Of a stretch of 23,052 bases of DNA, positions 15,307-21,857 are shown piece after piece. The notes beneath the pieces were generated by a model. The model was not told the origin of the DNA. It did not search any database and worked only from the letters and a program-made list of their open reading frames with translations. Position 1 is the first letter of the stretch. Each line of letters starts with the position of its first letter. Source of the stretch: SG8-4 sp964598225 (GTDB taxonomy: Bacteria; Planctomycetota; Phycisphaerae; Sedimentisphaerales; Anaerobacaceae); the NCBI GenBank assembly GCA_964598225.1, contig CAZRBG010000075.1:1-23052 (forward strand). Reading direction: 5' to 3'. Both the position numbers and the translations under genes were made by a program.

Positions 15307-16887
15307 ATGCGTGATATTTGTACTTTAGAACAAGATCGACAAAAATTGCAAAAGCTGCTCGATGCGCAAAAAACCCAGGAGGAACGGAATGCAAAAGGGC
15401 AGTTCCCGACGCCGATCAAGCTGGCCAAAGATATCCTGGCGCATGCTGAAAAATTGCTCTCAAATCAGGCAAGAATACGTTTTCTTGATCCCGGTTTCGG
15501 CACCGGGGCGTTCTTCAGCGCTCTGTTGGATACATTTACCTCAGATCGTGTAGTCGCTGCCACGGGCTACGAGGTGGATCCACATTATGCAAAACCCGCT
15601 TCGGAATTGTGGAAGGACACACTTCTTGATTTGCGTCTGAGAGACTTTACGTGTCAAGAATTTCCACAAACCGAATCGGAAAAGTACAATCTTATTATCT
15701 GCAATCCGCCATACGTCAGACATCATCACGTTACCAACGGAAATAAGGTGCGGCTACAGGGACTTACTTTTCGTGCCGCAAATATCAGATTATCTGGTTT
15801 GGCCGGCTTGTATTGCTACTTCCTGGCACTTTCTCATCGCTGGATGCAGAGAGATGGGATTGCAGGCTGGTTAATACCGAGCGAGTTTATGGACGTCAAC
15901 TATGGAGAAGCTATCAAGCAATATCTTTTGCGGGCCGTCACTTTGCTTCAAATACACCGTTTTGATCCCAACGAGGTTCAGTTTGATGATGCCCTTGTCT
16001 CTTCTGCGATTGTCTGGCTGAAGAACAGGCCCACCCCTGTGGGGCATAAGGTGAAGTTCACTTACGGTGGCTATGTGGACACCCCCGACTGCGAAAGAGA
16101 CATTTCCGTTTCCGTTTTGTCAAGAGAAGCCAAATGGACCAGGTTCCCCCTTTTCAAAGAACGCGAGGAAGCATCATTTCCCAAGATCAGTGAATTCTTC
16201 ACAGTGAAGCGAGGAATAGCCACGGGGGACAATAAATTCTTCGTTTTGTCTGCAGATGAAATTCAGAAAAGAGCTCTTCCAATTAGTCAATTCGTACCAA
16301 TCTTACCAAGCCCAAGGTATCTTACAGAAACGGAAATTCGAGCAGACGATAACGGCAATCCGGTAATAGACAAGCAAATCTTCGTGTTGGACTGTAAATT
16401 GCCGCTTCAGAATGTAAAGCGTAATTACCCGGAACTCTGGGAATACCTTCAGGAAGGTATACAAAAAGGAGTGCCAGAACGATACCTGTGCAGGCACAGA
16501 ACACCCTGGTATTCCCAGGAGTACAGGTCTGCCAGTCTATTCTATTGCACTTATATAGGCAGAACAGATGGGGAGCGAAAGAAACCGTTTCGATTCATTC
16601 TCAACCATTCGAATGCTATCGTTGCAAATGTCTATCTAATACTATACCCGAAACATCATGTCAGAAAGGCAATATCTACCCAGCCGGAAATAGCTAAGTC
16701 CATAGTTGATGCTTTGAACACGATAACGGCACAGTCAATGCTCGATGAAGGCAGGGTATACGGAGGTGGACTTCACAAATTGGAGCCCAAAGAGCTTTCC
16801 AATATAGACGCTGGACCACTTATAAAGATTTTAGGCAACGTTCGCAGGGAGAAAAGACCTGTACAACTGAACCTATTCGCCGGATAA
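15307..16887 (+). CDS. Type II DNA adenine-N6 methyltransferase (cognate of the XamI-like enzyme)
   Basis: 526 aa. SAM-dependent methylation of adenine protects host sites from the adjacent endonuclease. Motif X appears as GQFPTP (31-36), motif I as FLDPGFGTGAFF (59-70), and the catalytic motif IV as NPPYV (133-137). Later comes EVQFDDALVSSAIVWLKN, usual in Eco57I/PaeR7I-type enzymes. The order X-I-IV suggests the gamma class, with the target-recognition domain in the C-terminal half. The C-terminus RPVQLNLFAG contains QLNLF (520-524), which resembles the bacterial sliding-clamp binding motif. No Shine-Dalgarno is evident in the 3-nt gap, so translation is probably coupled to the endonuclease gene. 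Confidence 0.88.
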   Translation: MRDICTLEQDRQKLQKLLDAQKTQEERNAKGQFPTPIKLAKDILAHAEKLLSNQARIRFLDPGFGTGAFFSALLDTFTSDRVVAATGYEVDPHYAKPASELWKDTLLDLRLRDFTCQEFPQTESEKYNLIICNPPYVRHHHVTNGNKVRLQGLTFRAANIRLSGLAGLYCYFLALSHRWMQRDGIAGWLIPSEFMDVNYGEAIKQYLLRAVTLLQIHRFDPNEVQFDDALVSSAIVWLKNRPTPVGHKVKFTYGGYVDTPDCERDISVSVLSREAKWTRFPLFKEREEASFPKISEFFTVKRGIATGDNKFFVLSADEIQKRALPISQFVPILPSPRYLTETEIRADDNGNPVIDKQIFVLDCKLPLQNVKRNYPELWEYLQEGIQKGVPERYLCRHRTPWYSQEYRSASLFYCTYIGRTDGERKKPFRFILNHSNAIVANVYLILYPKHHVRKAISTQPEIAKSIVDALNTITAQSMLDEGRVYGGGLHKLEPKELSNIDAGPLIKILGNVRREKRPVQLNLFAG

Positions 16888-17062
16888 AAGCTGGTGGATC
16901 GGGTGGATTGAGGAAGTGCCGGGAGTGGACTGCCAGGAGCGAACGCACGAGCAGTTGCTGGAGACCCTCAAGATAACCCTGAAAGAGGCCCTGGAATTCA
17001 ATCGACAGGACGCTATATCCGCTCTGGGAACGGATTTTCGTGAAGAGCAGATAGCGATATGA
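16883..17062 (+). pseudogene. HicB antitoxin remnant, 5' end missing
   Basis: The frame beginning at 16883, overlapping the methyltransferase stop, reads WWIGWIEEVPGVDCQERT and then LLETLKITLKEALEFNR. This is the characteristic partially degraded RNase H-like core of HicB antitoxins. No start codon or N-terminal strand precedes it: the upstream frame hits a stop at 16868-16870. It ends at TGA 17060-17062, overlapping the hicA ATG (ATGA), as in intact hicBA pairs. The junction with the methyltransferase suggests that the restriction-modification island landed in, or recombined with, hicB. Confidence 0.7.
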
Positions 17063-17157
17063 AACGCAGGGACCTACTCCGTCATCTTCGCTCTCACGAC
17101 TGCGAACTTCCTAACCACGAAGGCACGAAGAATCACGAGGAAAATCACATAATTTAA
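17059..17157 (+). pseudogene. HicA toxin remnant, truncated by a repeat element
   Basis: MKRRDLLRHLRSHDCEL (17059-17109) matches the start of HicA mRNA interferases, where the family continues with a Gly-rich segment and the catalytic His. Here the reading frame instead enters the inverted-repeat element beginning at 17113 and stops at 17155-17157. The catalytic His region is missing, so no toxin activity is expected. Confidence 0.7.
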
Positions 17158-17189
17158 GACTTTTCGTGTTCCTTCGTGAGCTTCGTGGT
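17113..17189. repeat. Inverted-repeat element (ACCACGAAG family) inserted in hicA
   Basis: The left arm begins AACCACGAAGGCACGAAG; the right arm, read in reverse complement, begins ACCACGAAGCTCACGAAGG. The arms are about 30 nt with a few mismatches and flank a short AT-rich centre. The motif resembles a repeat common between genes in Planctomycetota and Verrucomicrobia (from memory). It also sits between convergent transcripts and may act as a barrier. A further small palindrome, CCGCG..CGCGG, lies at 17200-17214. Confidence 0.7.
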
Positions 17190-17221
17190 GAAGAAAAATC
17201 CGCGAAATCCGCGGTTGCGGC

Positions 17222-17650
17222 TCAGGTGATTTCTACCAGTTCGAGGTCGAAGGTGAGGTCTTCTCCGGCCAGGGGGTGGTTGGCATCTACCGTTATGCCG
17301 GACTCGTTTACGTCGGTTACGGTCACGACGGCCTTCTGACCCTCGCCCTGTGTAGCCTCTAATCTCTGGCCGACCTTCGGATCGAGGCCCGGGGCAATTT
17401 GGTCGGAGCTTATGTTTGCGACCAGATCGTCCCGGTGAGGCCCGAACGCTCTGTCGGCGCCGATTGTGATTGTTTTCGATTCTCCCGGGCTCATCCCGAT
17501 CAACGCCTGTTCGAGATCGGGAAGCGTCTGCTCCGAACCGATTGTTACCGCCATAGCATCTCTTTCTGCGGACGAATCGAATACCGTGCCGTCGGGTAGT
17601 TTGCCGGTGTAGTGAACTTTGACTTTATCGCCTTGTTTTGCTTCTGCCAT
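17222..17650 (-). CDS. FKBP-type peptidyl-prolyl isomerase, SlyD-like
   Basis: 142 aa, cytoplasmic (no signal peptide). Speeds cis-trans isomerisation of prolyl bonds and acts as a folding helper. The FKBP part is split as in SlyD: the first segment KVHYTGKLPDGTVFDSS (11-27) and SEQTLPDLEQALIGMSPGES; an inserted chaperone (IF) domain at about 70-125; and the closing strand NHPLAGEDLTFDLELVEI (124-141). It lacks the His/Cys-rich metal-binding tail of E. coli SlyD, as many SlyD homologues do. ATG at 17650 follows AAAGGA with 7-nt spacing. A long hairpin (17688-17739) lies just upstream, between it and the RRM gene on the same strand. Confidence 0.92.
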   Translation of the reverse strand: MAEAKQGDKVKVHYTGKLPDGTVFDSSAERDAMAVTIGSEQTLPDLEQALIGMSPGESKTITIGADRAFGPHRDDLVANISSDQIAPGLDPKVGQRLEATQGEGQKAVVTVTDVNESGITVDANHPLAGEDLTFDLELVEIT

Positions 17651-17687
17651 TTTAGAATCCTTTCATTCTCGAATATTCATAAACCAA

Positions 17688-17739
17688 GAGACGTCAGTGT
17701 CGATCCTGTGGCAATAGCCGCAGGTCAATCTGACGTCTC
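17688..17739 (-). promoter_or_regulatory. Long two-tier hairpin between RRM and FKBP genes
   Basis: Outer arms GAGACGTCAG (17688-17697) and CTGACGTCTC (17730-17739) are perfectly complementary (10 bp). Inner arms CCTGTGGC (17705-17712) and GCCGCAGG (17717-17724) pair with one G-T around the loop AATA. On the minus strand it is followed by TTGGTTTATG, so it could be the terminator of the RRM gene; it also lies 37 nt before the FKBP start and could be a leader element. Confidence 0.6.
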
Positions 17740-17808
17740 GTTTCAATTCAATTGTCTAAATCCGGATGGGCTTGGCGCCAATCCCGGAAAGCTTCGCAGC
17801 CGGATAGT

Positions 17809-18204
17809 TTAGTAGCGGCCTCTGCCGCCACCGCCACCGCCACCGCGATCGTTGCGGCGTCCGCCGCCACGCCCGCCGCCGCCACCGCCATAGCCGCCGC
17901 GTCCACCACCGCGTCCGCCGCCACGACCGCCACCGCGTCCACCGCCACGGCCACCGCCGCTCGGGCGTGGGTGTGCCTCATTGACCTTTATGTCCATTCC
18001 CTTCAAATCCGTGCCGTCGGCTTCTTCTATCGCTTTCTGAGCCTCGTCCTTTGAAGGCATTTCCACGAAGCCGAAGCCTCTCGATTCCCCGGTCTCCCTG
18101 TCTCTGAGGATATTGACAGATTGGACCTGACCAAATTCTTCAAAAACCCCGCGCAAATCGTCCTCGCCGACTTCGCCTGCTAAATTACCCACATAGATAT
18201 TCAC
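17809..18204 (-). CDS. RRM-type RNA-binding protein with RGG-rich tail
   Basis: 131 aa, cytoplasmic. A single RNA recognition motif fills residues 1-78, with RNP2 IYVGNL (3-8) and RNP1 RGFGFVEM (42-49); the aromatic residues that stack on RNA bases are present. Residues 82-131 are almost only Gly and Arg (RGGG repeats), ending in RGRY. The start is GTG at 18204, fixed by AAGGAG 6 nt upstream; a nearby ATG is out of frame. Small bacterial RRM proteins of this build are known in cyanobacteria (Rbp, cold-regulated) and in planctomycetes. A role in cold adaptation or RNA handling is inferred from the family. Confidence 0.92.
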   Translation of the reverse strand: MNIYVGNLAGEVGEDDLRGVFEEFGQVQSVNILRDRETGESRGFGFVEMPSKDEAQKAIEEADGTDLKGMDIKVNEAHPRPSGGGRGGGRGGGRGGGRGGGRGGYGGGGGGRGGGRRNDRGGGGGGGRGRY

Positions 18205-18240
18205 ACATTTCTCCTTTATTTCAACCAGATATACGCTTTC

Positions 18241-18269
18241 AGTGTATCGGCATGTGCCCGAGATAGCAA
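18241..18269 (-). promoter_or_regulatory. Candidate sigma70 promoter of the RRM gene
   Basis: On the minus strand TTGCTA (18264-18269) and TACACT (18241-18246) are 17 nt apart, each matching consensus at 4/6. The predicted leader is about 30 nt and AT-rich. Between the boxes is the GC-rich segment TCTCGGGCACATGCCGA, so strength is uncertain. Confidence 0.35.
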
Positions 18270-18332
18270 AGCTTTATTTTTTTCTTTTTGAAATAAATCT
18301 CGGTTTGACCCGATTCGCCAGACTTGGCCGCG

Positions 18333-19847
18333 TTATGAACAAGGTGGCAGCAACCCTGCCGGCGTGAGAATATCGGTTACGACGCGACGAAGCCGTCTTG
18401 GGGTGGGATTGGCGACGAAGCCGGCGGGGCGCTGGTTTTTACCGGGGCGGTCGCCGTCGCCGAGGTCTTCACGGGCTTTCTCGGCCGGGGTTAGCAGCCT
18501 TCTTACGGTCTCCGGATACTTTTGTGCGAGGTTCCGAGTCTCTCGCAGGTCCGCTTTGAGATCGTACAGCCTGGCGGGGCTTGGCTTTGTTTTTCTGCTG
18601 AAGTTTTGCCATTTCGCCTCGAGCGGCAGGTACAGCTTCCACTTGCCCGAGCGGACCGCCTGTAGCTGGCCCATGTAGTAGTAATAGAAGGCCTGGTATG
18701 GCGAGCGGGCGCCGGATTTACCCGTCATTAACGGTCGGATGTCGTGGCCGTCGATTATTCGATCTGTCGGGACTTCGGCGCCGGCGAGCCGGGCAAACGT
18801 GGGAAGAAGGTCCATCATCGAGCAGACTTCGCCGCAGGTCTTGCCGGCGGGAATCCTGCCCGGCCAGCGCATGATGCACGGCACGCGCTGACCTCCTTCG
18901 GTTGTGGTGTATCCCCAGCCTTTCAGCGGCAGGTTGAGCCCCTGCGGCGGATTGCGCCGAGGCGCGCCGTTATCCGAGGCCCAGACAATCAGCGTCTGCT
19001 TATCGAGGCTAAGCTTCCTTACGGCCCGGAGAATCTCGCCGGTCGACCAGTCCAATTCTTCGACTGAATCTCCCCACGGGCCGTTTGCAGACTTGCCGCG
19101 AAAGCGGGCGCTCGCGAAGGGCGCCCTCGTGCTGCCGGGCATGGCGTGCGGCAGGTAGACGAAGAAAGGCCGGTCCTTGTTGGCCGTGATGAATTCTATC
19201 GCCTTTTCGGTGTAACGCCTTGTCAGAAGGTTACGGTCTGCCGGCGCTTCGATTACCTCTTCGTTCTCCATCAGCGGCAGCGGCGGCCAGTCTCGGCCTG
19301 GGCGCTGCGTCATGTCGTCGCTGTAGGGGATGCCGAGATAGTAGTCAAATCCCTGCCGTGTAGGCAGAAACGGCAACTGATCGCCAAGGTGCCATTTGCC
19401 GATGCACGCGGTCGCGTAGCCGCGGGGCTTCAGCACTTCGGCGATGGTGATCTCATCGGGATTCAGGCCCTTCTTCGACACAGGCCGCAGGACCGCGCCG
19501 CCGTCGGCGCTGACGTGCATATTGACCCGACGGGGATAGCATCCGGTCATCAGGCTGGCGCGTGAGGGTGTACAAACGCCGCTGGTGGCGTAGAAATCCG
19601 TGAAGCGCATGCCCTCAGCAGCCATCCGGTCAATGTTCGGCGTCTTATGCAGTTTCGAGCCGAAGCACCCAACGTCGCCGTAGCCCAGATTGTCGCCCAG
19701 AATCACGATAAAGTTGGGTTTCGGGCCGTTCCGGACAGATGTGGTAAATGCTGGTACGCTCGCGCAGCCAATTCCAAGCTTGAGTGTCCACCCAAGAAAA
19801 TGTCTACGGGTCGCAGGTGTCTGCCTTTTGTGTGATAACTCAGTCAT
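18333..19847 (-). CDS. Formylglycine-dependent sulfatase (S1 family), Tat-exported
   Basis: 504 aa from ATG 19847. Hydrolyses sulfate esters, probably on a polysaccharide or other sulfated compound in the periplasm. The N-terminus has a twin-arginine signal (TRRHFLG, residues 13-19, then a hydrophobic stretch). Catalytic signature CTPSR: C92 becomes formylglycine. Metal and active-site residues: D52 (in GDNLGYGD, with N53 where many sulfatases have a second Asp), K151 and H153 (GKWHLG), H234 and D292/N293 (ASDNGA). The GWGYTTTEGGQRVP block lacks the Lys usual before TTxEGG, a subfamily variant. An in-frame TTG at 19892 could extend it by 15 residues, but neither start has a clear Shine-Dalgarno. 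The maturase is not in the window. Confidence 0.9.
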   Translation of the reverse strand: MTELSHKRQTPATRRHFLGWTLKLGIGCASVPAFTTSVRNGPKPNFIVILGDNLGYGDVGCFGSKLHKTPNIDRMAAEGMRFTDFYATSGVCTPSRASLMTGCYPRRVNMHVSADGGAVLRPVSKKGLNPDEITIAEVLKPRGYATACIGKWHLGDQLPFLPTRQGFDYYLGIPYSDDMTQRPGRDWPPLPLMENEEVIEAPADRNLLTRRYTEKAIEFITANKDRPFFVYLPHAMPGSTRAPFASARFRGKSANGPWGDSVEELDWSTGEILRAVRKLSLDKQTLIVWASDNGAPRRNPPQGLNLPLKGWGYTTTEGGQRVPCIMRWPGRIPAGKTCGEVCSMMDLLPTFARLAGAEVPTDRIIDGHDIRPLMTGKSGARSPYQAFYYYYMGQLQAVRSGKWKLYLPLEAKWQNFSRKTKPSPARLYDLKADLRETRNLAQKYPETVRRLLTPAEKAREDLGDGDRPGKNQRPAGFVANPTPRRLRRVVTDILTPAGLLPPCS

Positions 19848-20095
19848 TTCAAAAGTTACTGTTCGTAGTGTGCTCGTAAGAGCATTTAACAAAACGCCTT
19901 ATGCAATCGGGTGGCAGCTTCATCCCGATGTCGTTTGTGGCGAGGCCGTCCCGGCCTTGAGTCCCGCGGGCATCTTGCCCGCGCCACAGTACAAGGGCCA
20001 GATGCCCGCGCCACATGGGGCTGGCGCTTCCTCGAAAGATACGCAGTTCTCACCTAGCCCCAAGCCCTACCCGACAATGCTCTCCGCAAATGTCG
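19848..20095. other. Repeat-bearing intergenic region between sulfatase and toxin genes
   Basis: No gene seen. It contains a partial copy of the GGGTGGCAGC..CATCCCGAT repeat (19909-19939), a GTGGCGAG hairpin (19937-19959) and paired GCGGGCATCTTGCCCGCGCC / GATGCCCGCGCCAC segments (about 19966-20012), i.e. several overlapping short palindromes in a row. Confidence 0.6.
19937..19959. repeat. GTGGCGAG..CCTTG hairpin repeat
   Basis: One of three copies: 12962-12984, 19937-19959 and 20756-20778. All read GTGGCGAG, then two to four variable bases with CGTC, then a complementary CG-rich arm, then CCTTG. The changes in the arms compensate each other (AGGGCG/CGCCC versus AGGCCG/CGGCC), which indicates that the stem is kept. 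Confidence 0.55.
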
Positions 20096-20404
20096 TTAGC
20101 CTCTGTCCTTCAGTTTCTTCTCGATCCACTCGGGGCTACGGTGCATCGGCAGAACCGCCACAATGTAGGCAACCTGATCGACCATTTCGTAGTAAATGGC
20201 ATACGGAAATCGCCTGGCCAACATTCGGTAAAGGCCGTGCGATTCGCGATGGATGCCTGCGTAGATTAGCAGCGATTCGATGTCGGCGAACAAGCTGTCC
20301 CAGAAATAGTCGCCAATGCCACGTTCCCTCTGGTCATAGAAGGCTTTCCCGTCGTTGAGGTCATGCACAGCCTCCTTCATGATGACGACGTCTCGAGCTT
20401 TCAC
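20096..20404 (-). CDS. RelE/ParE-superfamily toxin
   Basis: 102 aa. Toxin half of a type II toxin-antitoxin pair. Family features: an N-terminal helical pair (EAVHDLNDGKAFYDQRERGI), the central Arg-rich strand LYRMLARRFPYAIYYEMVDQ, and the C-terminal VAYIVAVLPMHRSPEWIEKK. The ParE branch poisons gyrase and the RelE branch cleaves mRNA; the sequence fits ParE better. The start is GTG at 20404, overlapping the antitoxin stop by 4 nt (GTGA), so translation is coupled. Confidence 0.85.
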   Translation of the reverse strand: MKARDVVIMKEAVHDLNDGKAFYDQRERGIGDYFWDSLFADIESLLIYAGIHRESHGLYRMLARRFPYAIYYEMVDQVAYIVAVLPMHRSPEWIEKKLKDRG

Positions 20405-20628
20405 GATCTACGACTCGCCCTTAGTTTTTCGAGAGAGATGAACTCTGCTTTTCCGCTTTCGATTTTGCGTTTCCTCTCTTGGAGGATCTCGCGGTGCCAA
20501 TCCGGGGAATCGACTTCCACCTCATCCCGGAGCAACGAATCCCAAAGGGTTTCCATGGCCGCCAGACGCTCAATCCGGCTCATTTTGCTGATTTCACGCG
20601 TATCCATACCGTTTGTTTCCCACGACAC
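20401..20628 (-). CDS. Antitoxin of the TIGR02574 addiction-module family
   Basis: 75 aa. Neutralises the ParE-like toxin encoded directly downstream. The ISKMSRIERLAAMETLWDSL segment is the recurrent N-terminal helix of this family; the C-terminal part (SPDWHREILQERKRKIESGK, then FISLEKLRA) would bind toxin. The start is GTG at 20628 with GGAG 8 nt upstream; an ATG overlapping it is out of frame. The pair has its own strong promoter (20665-20693). Confidence 0.8.
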   Translation of the reverse strand: MSWETNGMDTREISKMSRIERLAAMETLWDSLLRDEVEVDSPDWHREILQERKRKIESGKAEFISLEKLRASRRS

Positions 20629-20664
20629 ATTTTATTCTCCAGCAGCCTGCGAATACATAACTTT

Positions 20665-20693
20665 ATTATAGGATAGAACCGCTCCAAAAGCAA
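20665..20693 (-). promoter_or_regulatory. Sigma70 promoter of the toxin-antitoxin operon
   Basis: On the minus strand TTGCTT (20688-20693) and a perfect TATAAT (20665-20670) are 17 nt apart. Transcription would start about 30 nt before the antitoxin GTG. Confidence 0.6.
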
Positions 20694-20725
20694 CCGCGAA
20701 GTTCGAGAGGGCGAAAGTTGGAGTC

Positions 20726-20743
20726 GGTGCGATGCATCGCACC
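20726..20743. repeat. Perfect 18-bp palindrome
   Basis: GGTGCGATGCATCGCACC is fully self-complementary. It lies about 33 bp upstream of the -35 box of the toxin-antitoxin promoter, and a GTGGCGAG hairpin repeat (20756-20778) follows. It may be an interspersed palindrome or an operator; I favour the former because similar GGTGCGATGCATCGCACC stretches are common repeats. Confidence 0.6.
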
Positions 20744-20811
20744 AATTCTTCCGCCGTGGCGAGAGCGTCCCGCCCTTGAAAACGTCTTCACACTGATAAA
20801 AAAATCCAAAA

Positions 20812-20858
20812 AATACGTAGTAATACGTATTGACATCTCTAACAAGCCCATCTATATT
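20812..20858 (+). promoter_or_regulatory. Strong sigma70 promoter with tandem TACGTA operator-like repeat
   Basis: TTGACA (20830-20835) and TATATT (20853-20858) are exactly 17 nt apart. Two direct 10-bp repeats, AATACGTAGT (20812-20821) and AATACGTATT (20822-20831), each contain the palindrome TACGTA and run into the -35 box, spaced one helical turn. This is a typical place for a regulator. It drives the leader described next. Confidence 0.6.
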
Positions 20859-20957
20859 GATAATGTCACCATAGAAACGCGGCAGCTTTGAGAGACGTTA
20901 CATGCGGACGCGTCACGATTGATGCGGCACTGGTCGTTTAAGCACGGAGGAAAGAAA

Positions 20958-20993
20958 ATGTACTTAAATGGAGGACTTGATACAAACGTATAG
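20958..20993 (+). CDS. Possible 11-codon leader peptide
   Basis: The ATG at 20958 follows a near-ideal GGAGG with 7-nt spacing and encodes MYLNGGLDTNV before TAG (20991-20993). It lies inside the structured leader, ahead of its hairpins. Such an arrangement fits a leader peptide whose translation controls folding, but the peptide has no run of regulatory codons, and an overlapping 15-codon frame (ATG 20968) also exists. No homology is claimed. Confidence 0.3.
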   Translation: MYLNGGLDTNV

Positions 20994-21142
20994 TTATTTC
21001 CACAATATGACAGTCGCGTAGCTTCGGCTGCTGTCCACATCGAAACTGGCAATTTCAAATCACAGGACGGCGCATCGAGGCACGCCCCAAGTTGGGCGTG
21101 CCCGAAAGCGTTCCTGTGAGGGCATGCCAGTGCCTTGGATGG

Positions 21143-21172
21143 GGCGTGAGTAGGTCACGCCTCTTTAATTTT
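21143..21172 (+). terminator. Intrinsic terminator of the leader RNA
   Basis: GGCGTGA (21143-21149) and TCACGCC (21155-21161) form a perfect 7-bp stem with loop GTAGG, followed by TCTTTAATTTTC. It lies about 145 nt before the zinc-ribbon start codon, so full-length mRNA requires read-through or a second promoter. Confidence 0.65.
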
Positions 21173-21317
21173 CAGCGAGAGCATGCGTGAACTACTTGTG
21201 CGACAAACCAAGCAATGACGTAAGTCATAGTGACAGGAGAAATATGTAAGGTGTCCCCTGAAGTCCACGTGAAAGTTAAGGCACGGCTCCTTCTGGCCGA
21301 AAAAGAAAGGAATCGCT

Positions 21318-21776
21318 ATGGGCAATACTCCTACGTGTCCTGAGTGCGGAAATGAATTGCGGTTGGTTAGATCATCAGGAAAACTCACTGGCGAATGTTT
21401 ATGTCTGAAATGCGACGCCTCCCCCCAAAACTGTCCTATATGTAACTATCCATTGAAGCACGCCAAAGCGGACGAATGTAAGGCATGTGAAAGCGAATGG
21501 AGGGAGATTGCTCCCGCACAGTCAGACAAAAAGCAGATAAGACTGTATAACAAACAAGAGATTATAGCGTGTTTTCAGAATGTTGCACTTACTGTAAGCG
21601 ACAATGACAATGATATGTTCATTGGTGATCTGTATGTTTGCAAACACGCGCTGTACCACATGACCCTTGGATCGGTATCAAAAGCGGCTGAATATGCTGA
21701 TCTACTGGCGGGGACTCTGTTTTATGGTCCCGTGGGCGGCCTAGTACAGCATTTCAGAAATAGTACGACTATGTAA
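21318..21776 (+). pseudogene. Double zinc-ribbon protein gene, interrupted by IS630-family element
   Basis: The N-terminal 60 residues hold four CxxC knuckles (C7-C10, C29-C32, C39-C42, C54-C57), i.e. two tandem zinc ribbons. A region of about 80 residues follows (YNKQEIIACFQNVALTVSDN, then ADLLAGTLFYGPVGGLV) whose end looks like the start of a hydrophobic segment. The native frame stops being genomic at about 21746: the last residues (QHFRNSTTM) are encoded by the terminal inverted repeat of the insertion element. The original protein was therefore longer and its 3' part should lie beyond the window. ATG at 21318 follows AAAGGA with a suitable spacer. Function unknown. Confidence 0.7.
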
Positions 21777-21857
21777 AGTTTTTACCTGGGGTGGTTCGAT
21801 AATGTACATGGTAAGGAACTTTAAGGAATTACGTTATGAAAACATGGAGGTCTTATC

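Larger units (their letters stand above)
20865..21172 (+). ncRNA. Structured leader RNA or small RNA with terminator and alternative pairing
   Basis: From the predicted start near 20865, the transcript has a UUCG-capped hairpin (GTAGC 21018-21022, GCTGC 21027-21031), an outer stem CACAGGA (21061-21067)/TCCTGTG (21112-21118) enclosing a 9-bp hairpin GGCACGCCC (21079-21087)/GGGCGTGCC (21094-21102), and then a terminator. CACGCCCC at 21081-21088 is also perfectly complementary to GGGGCGTG at 21141-21148, the 5' side of the terminator, so two exclusive folds exist. I recognise no known RNA class. It is either an attenuated leader for the zinc-ribbon gene at 21318 or a free small RNA. Confidence 0.45.

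Noticed and set aside
17752..18054. Ala/Thr-rich plus-strand frame
   Set aside because: It is the complement of the RGG-repeat part of the RRM gene, a low-complexity artefact.
18333..19892. Longer sulfatase starting at TTG 19892
   Set aside because: The 15 extra residues precede a normal Tat signal. ATG at 19847 gives a conventional signal length, although neither start has a clear ribosome-binding site.
20865..21172. Possible tmRNA, 6S, SRP or RNase P RNA
   Set aside because: I see none of the conserved ends or cores of these RNAs; for example, there is no tRNA-like 3' end with a GGTTCGA arm and CCA.
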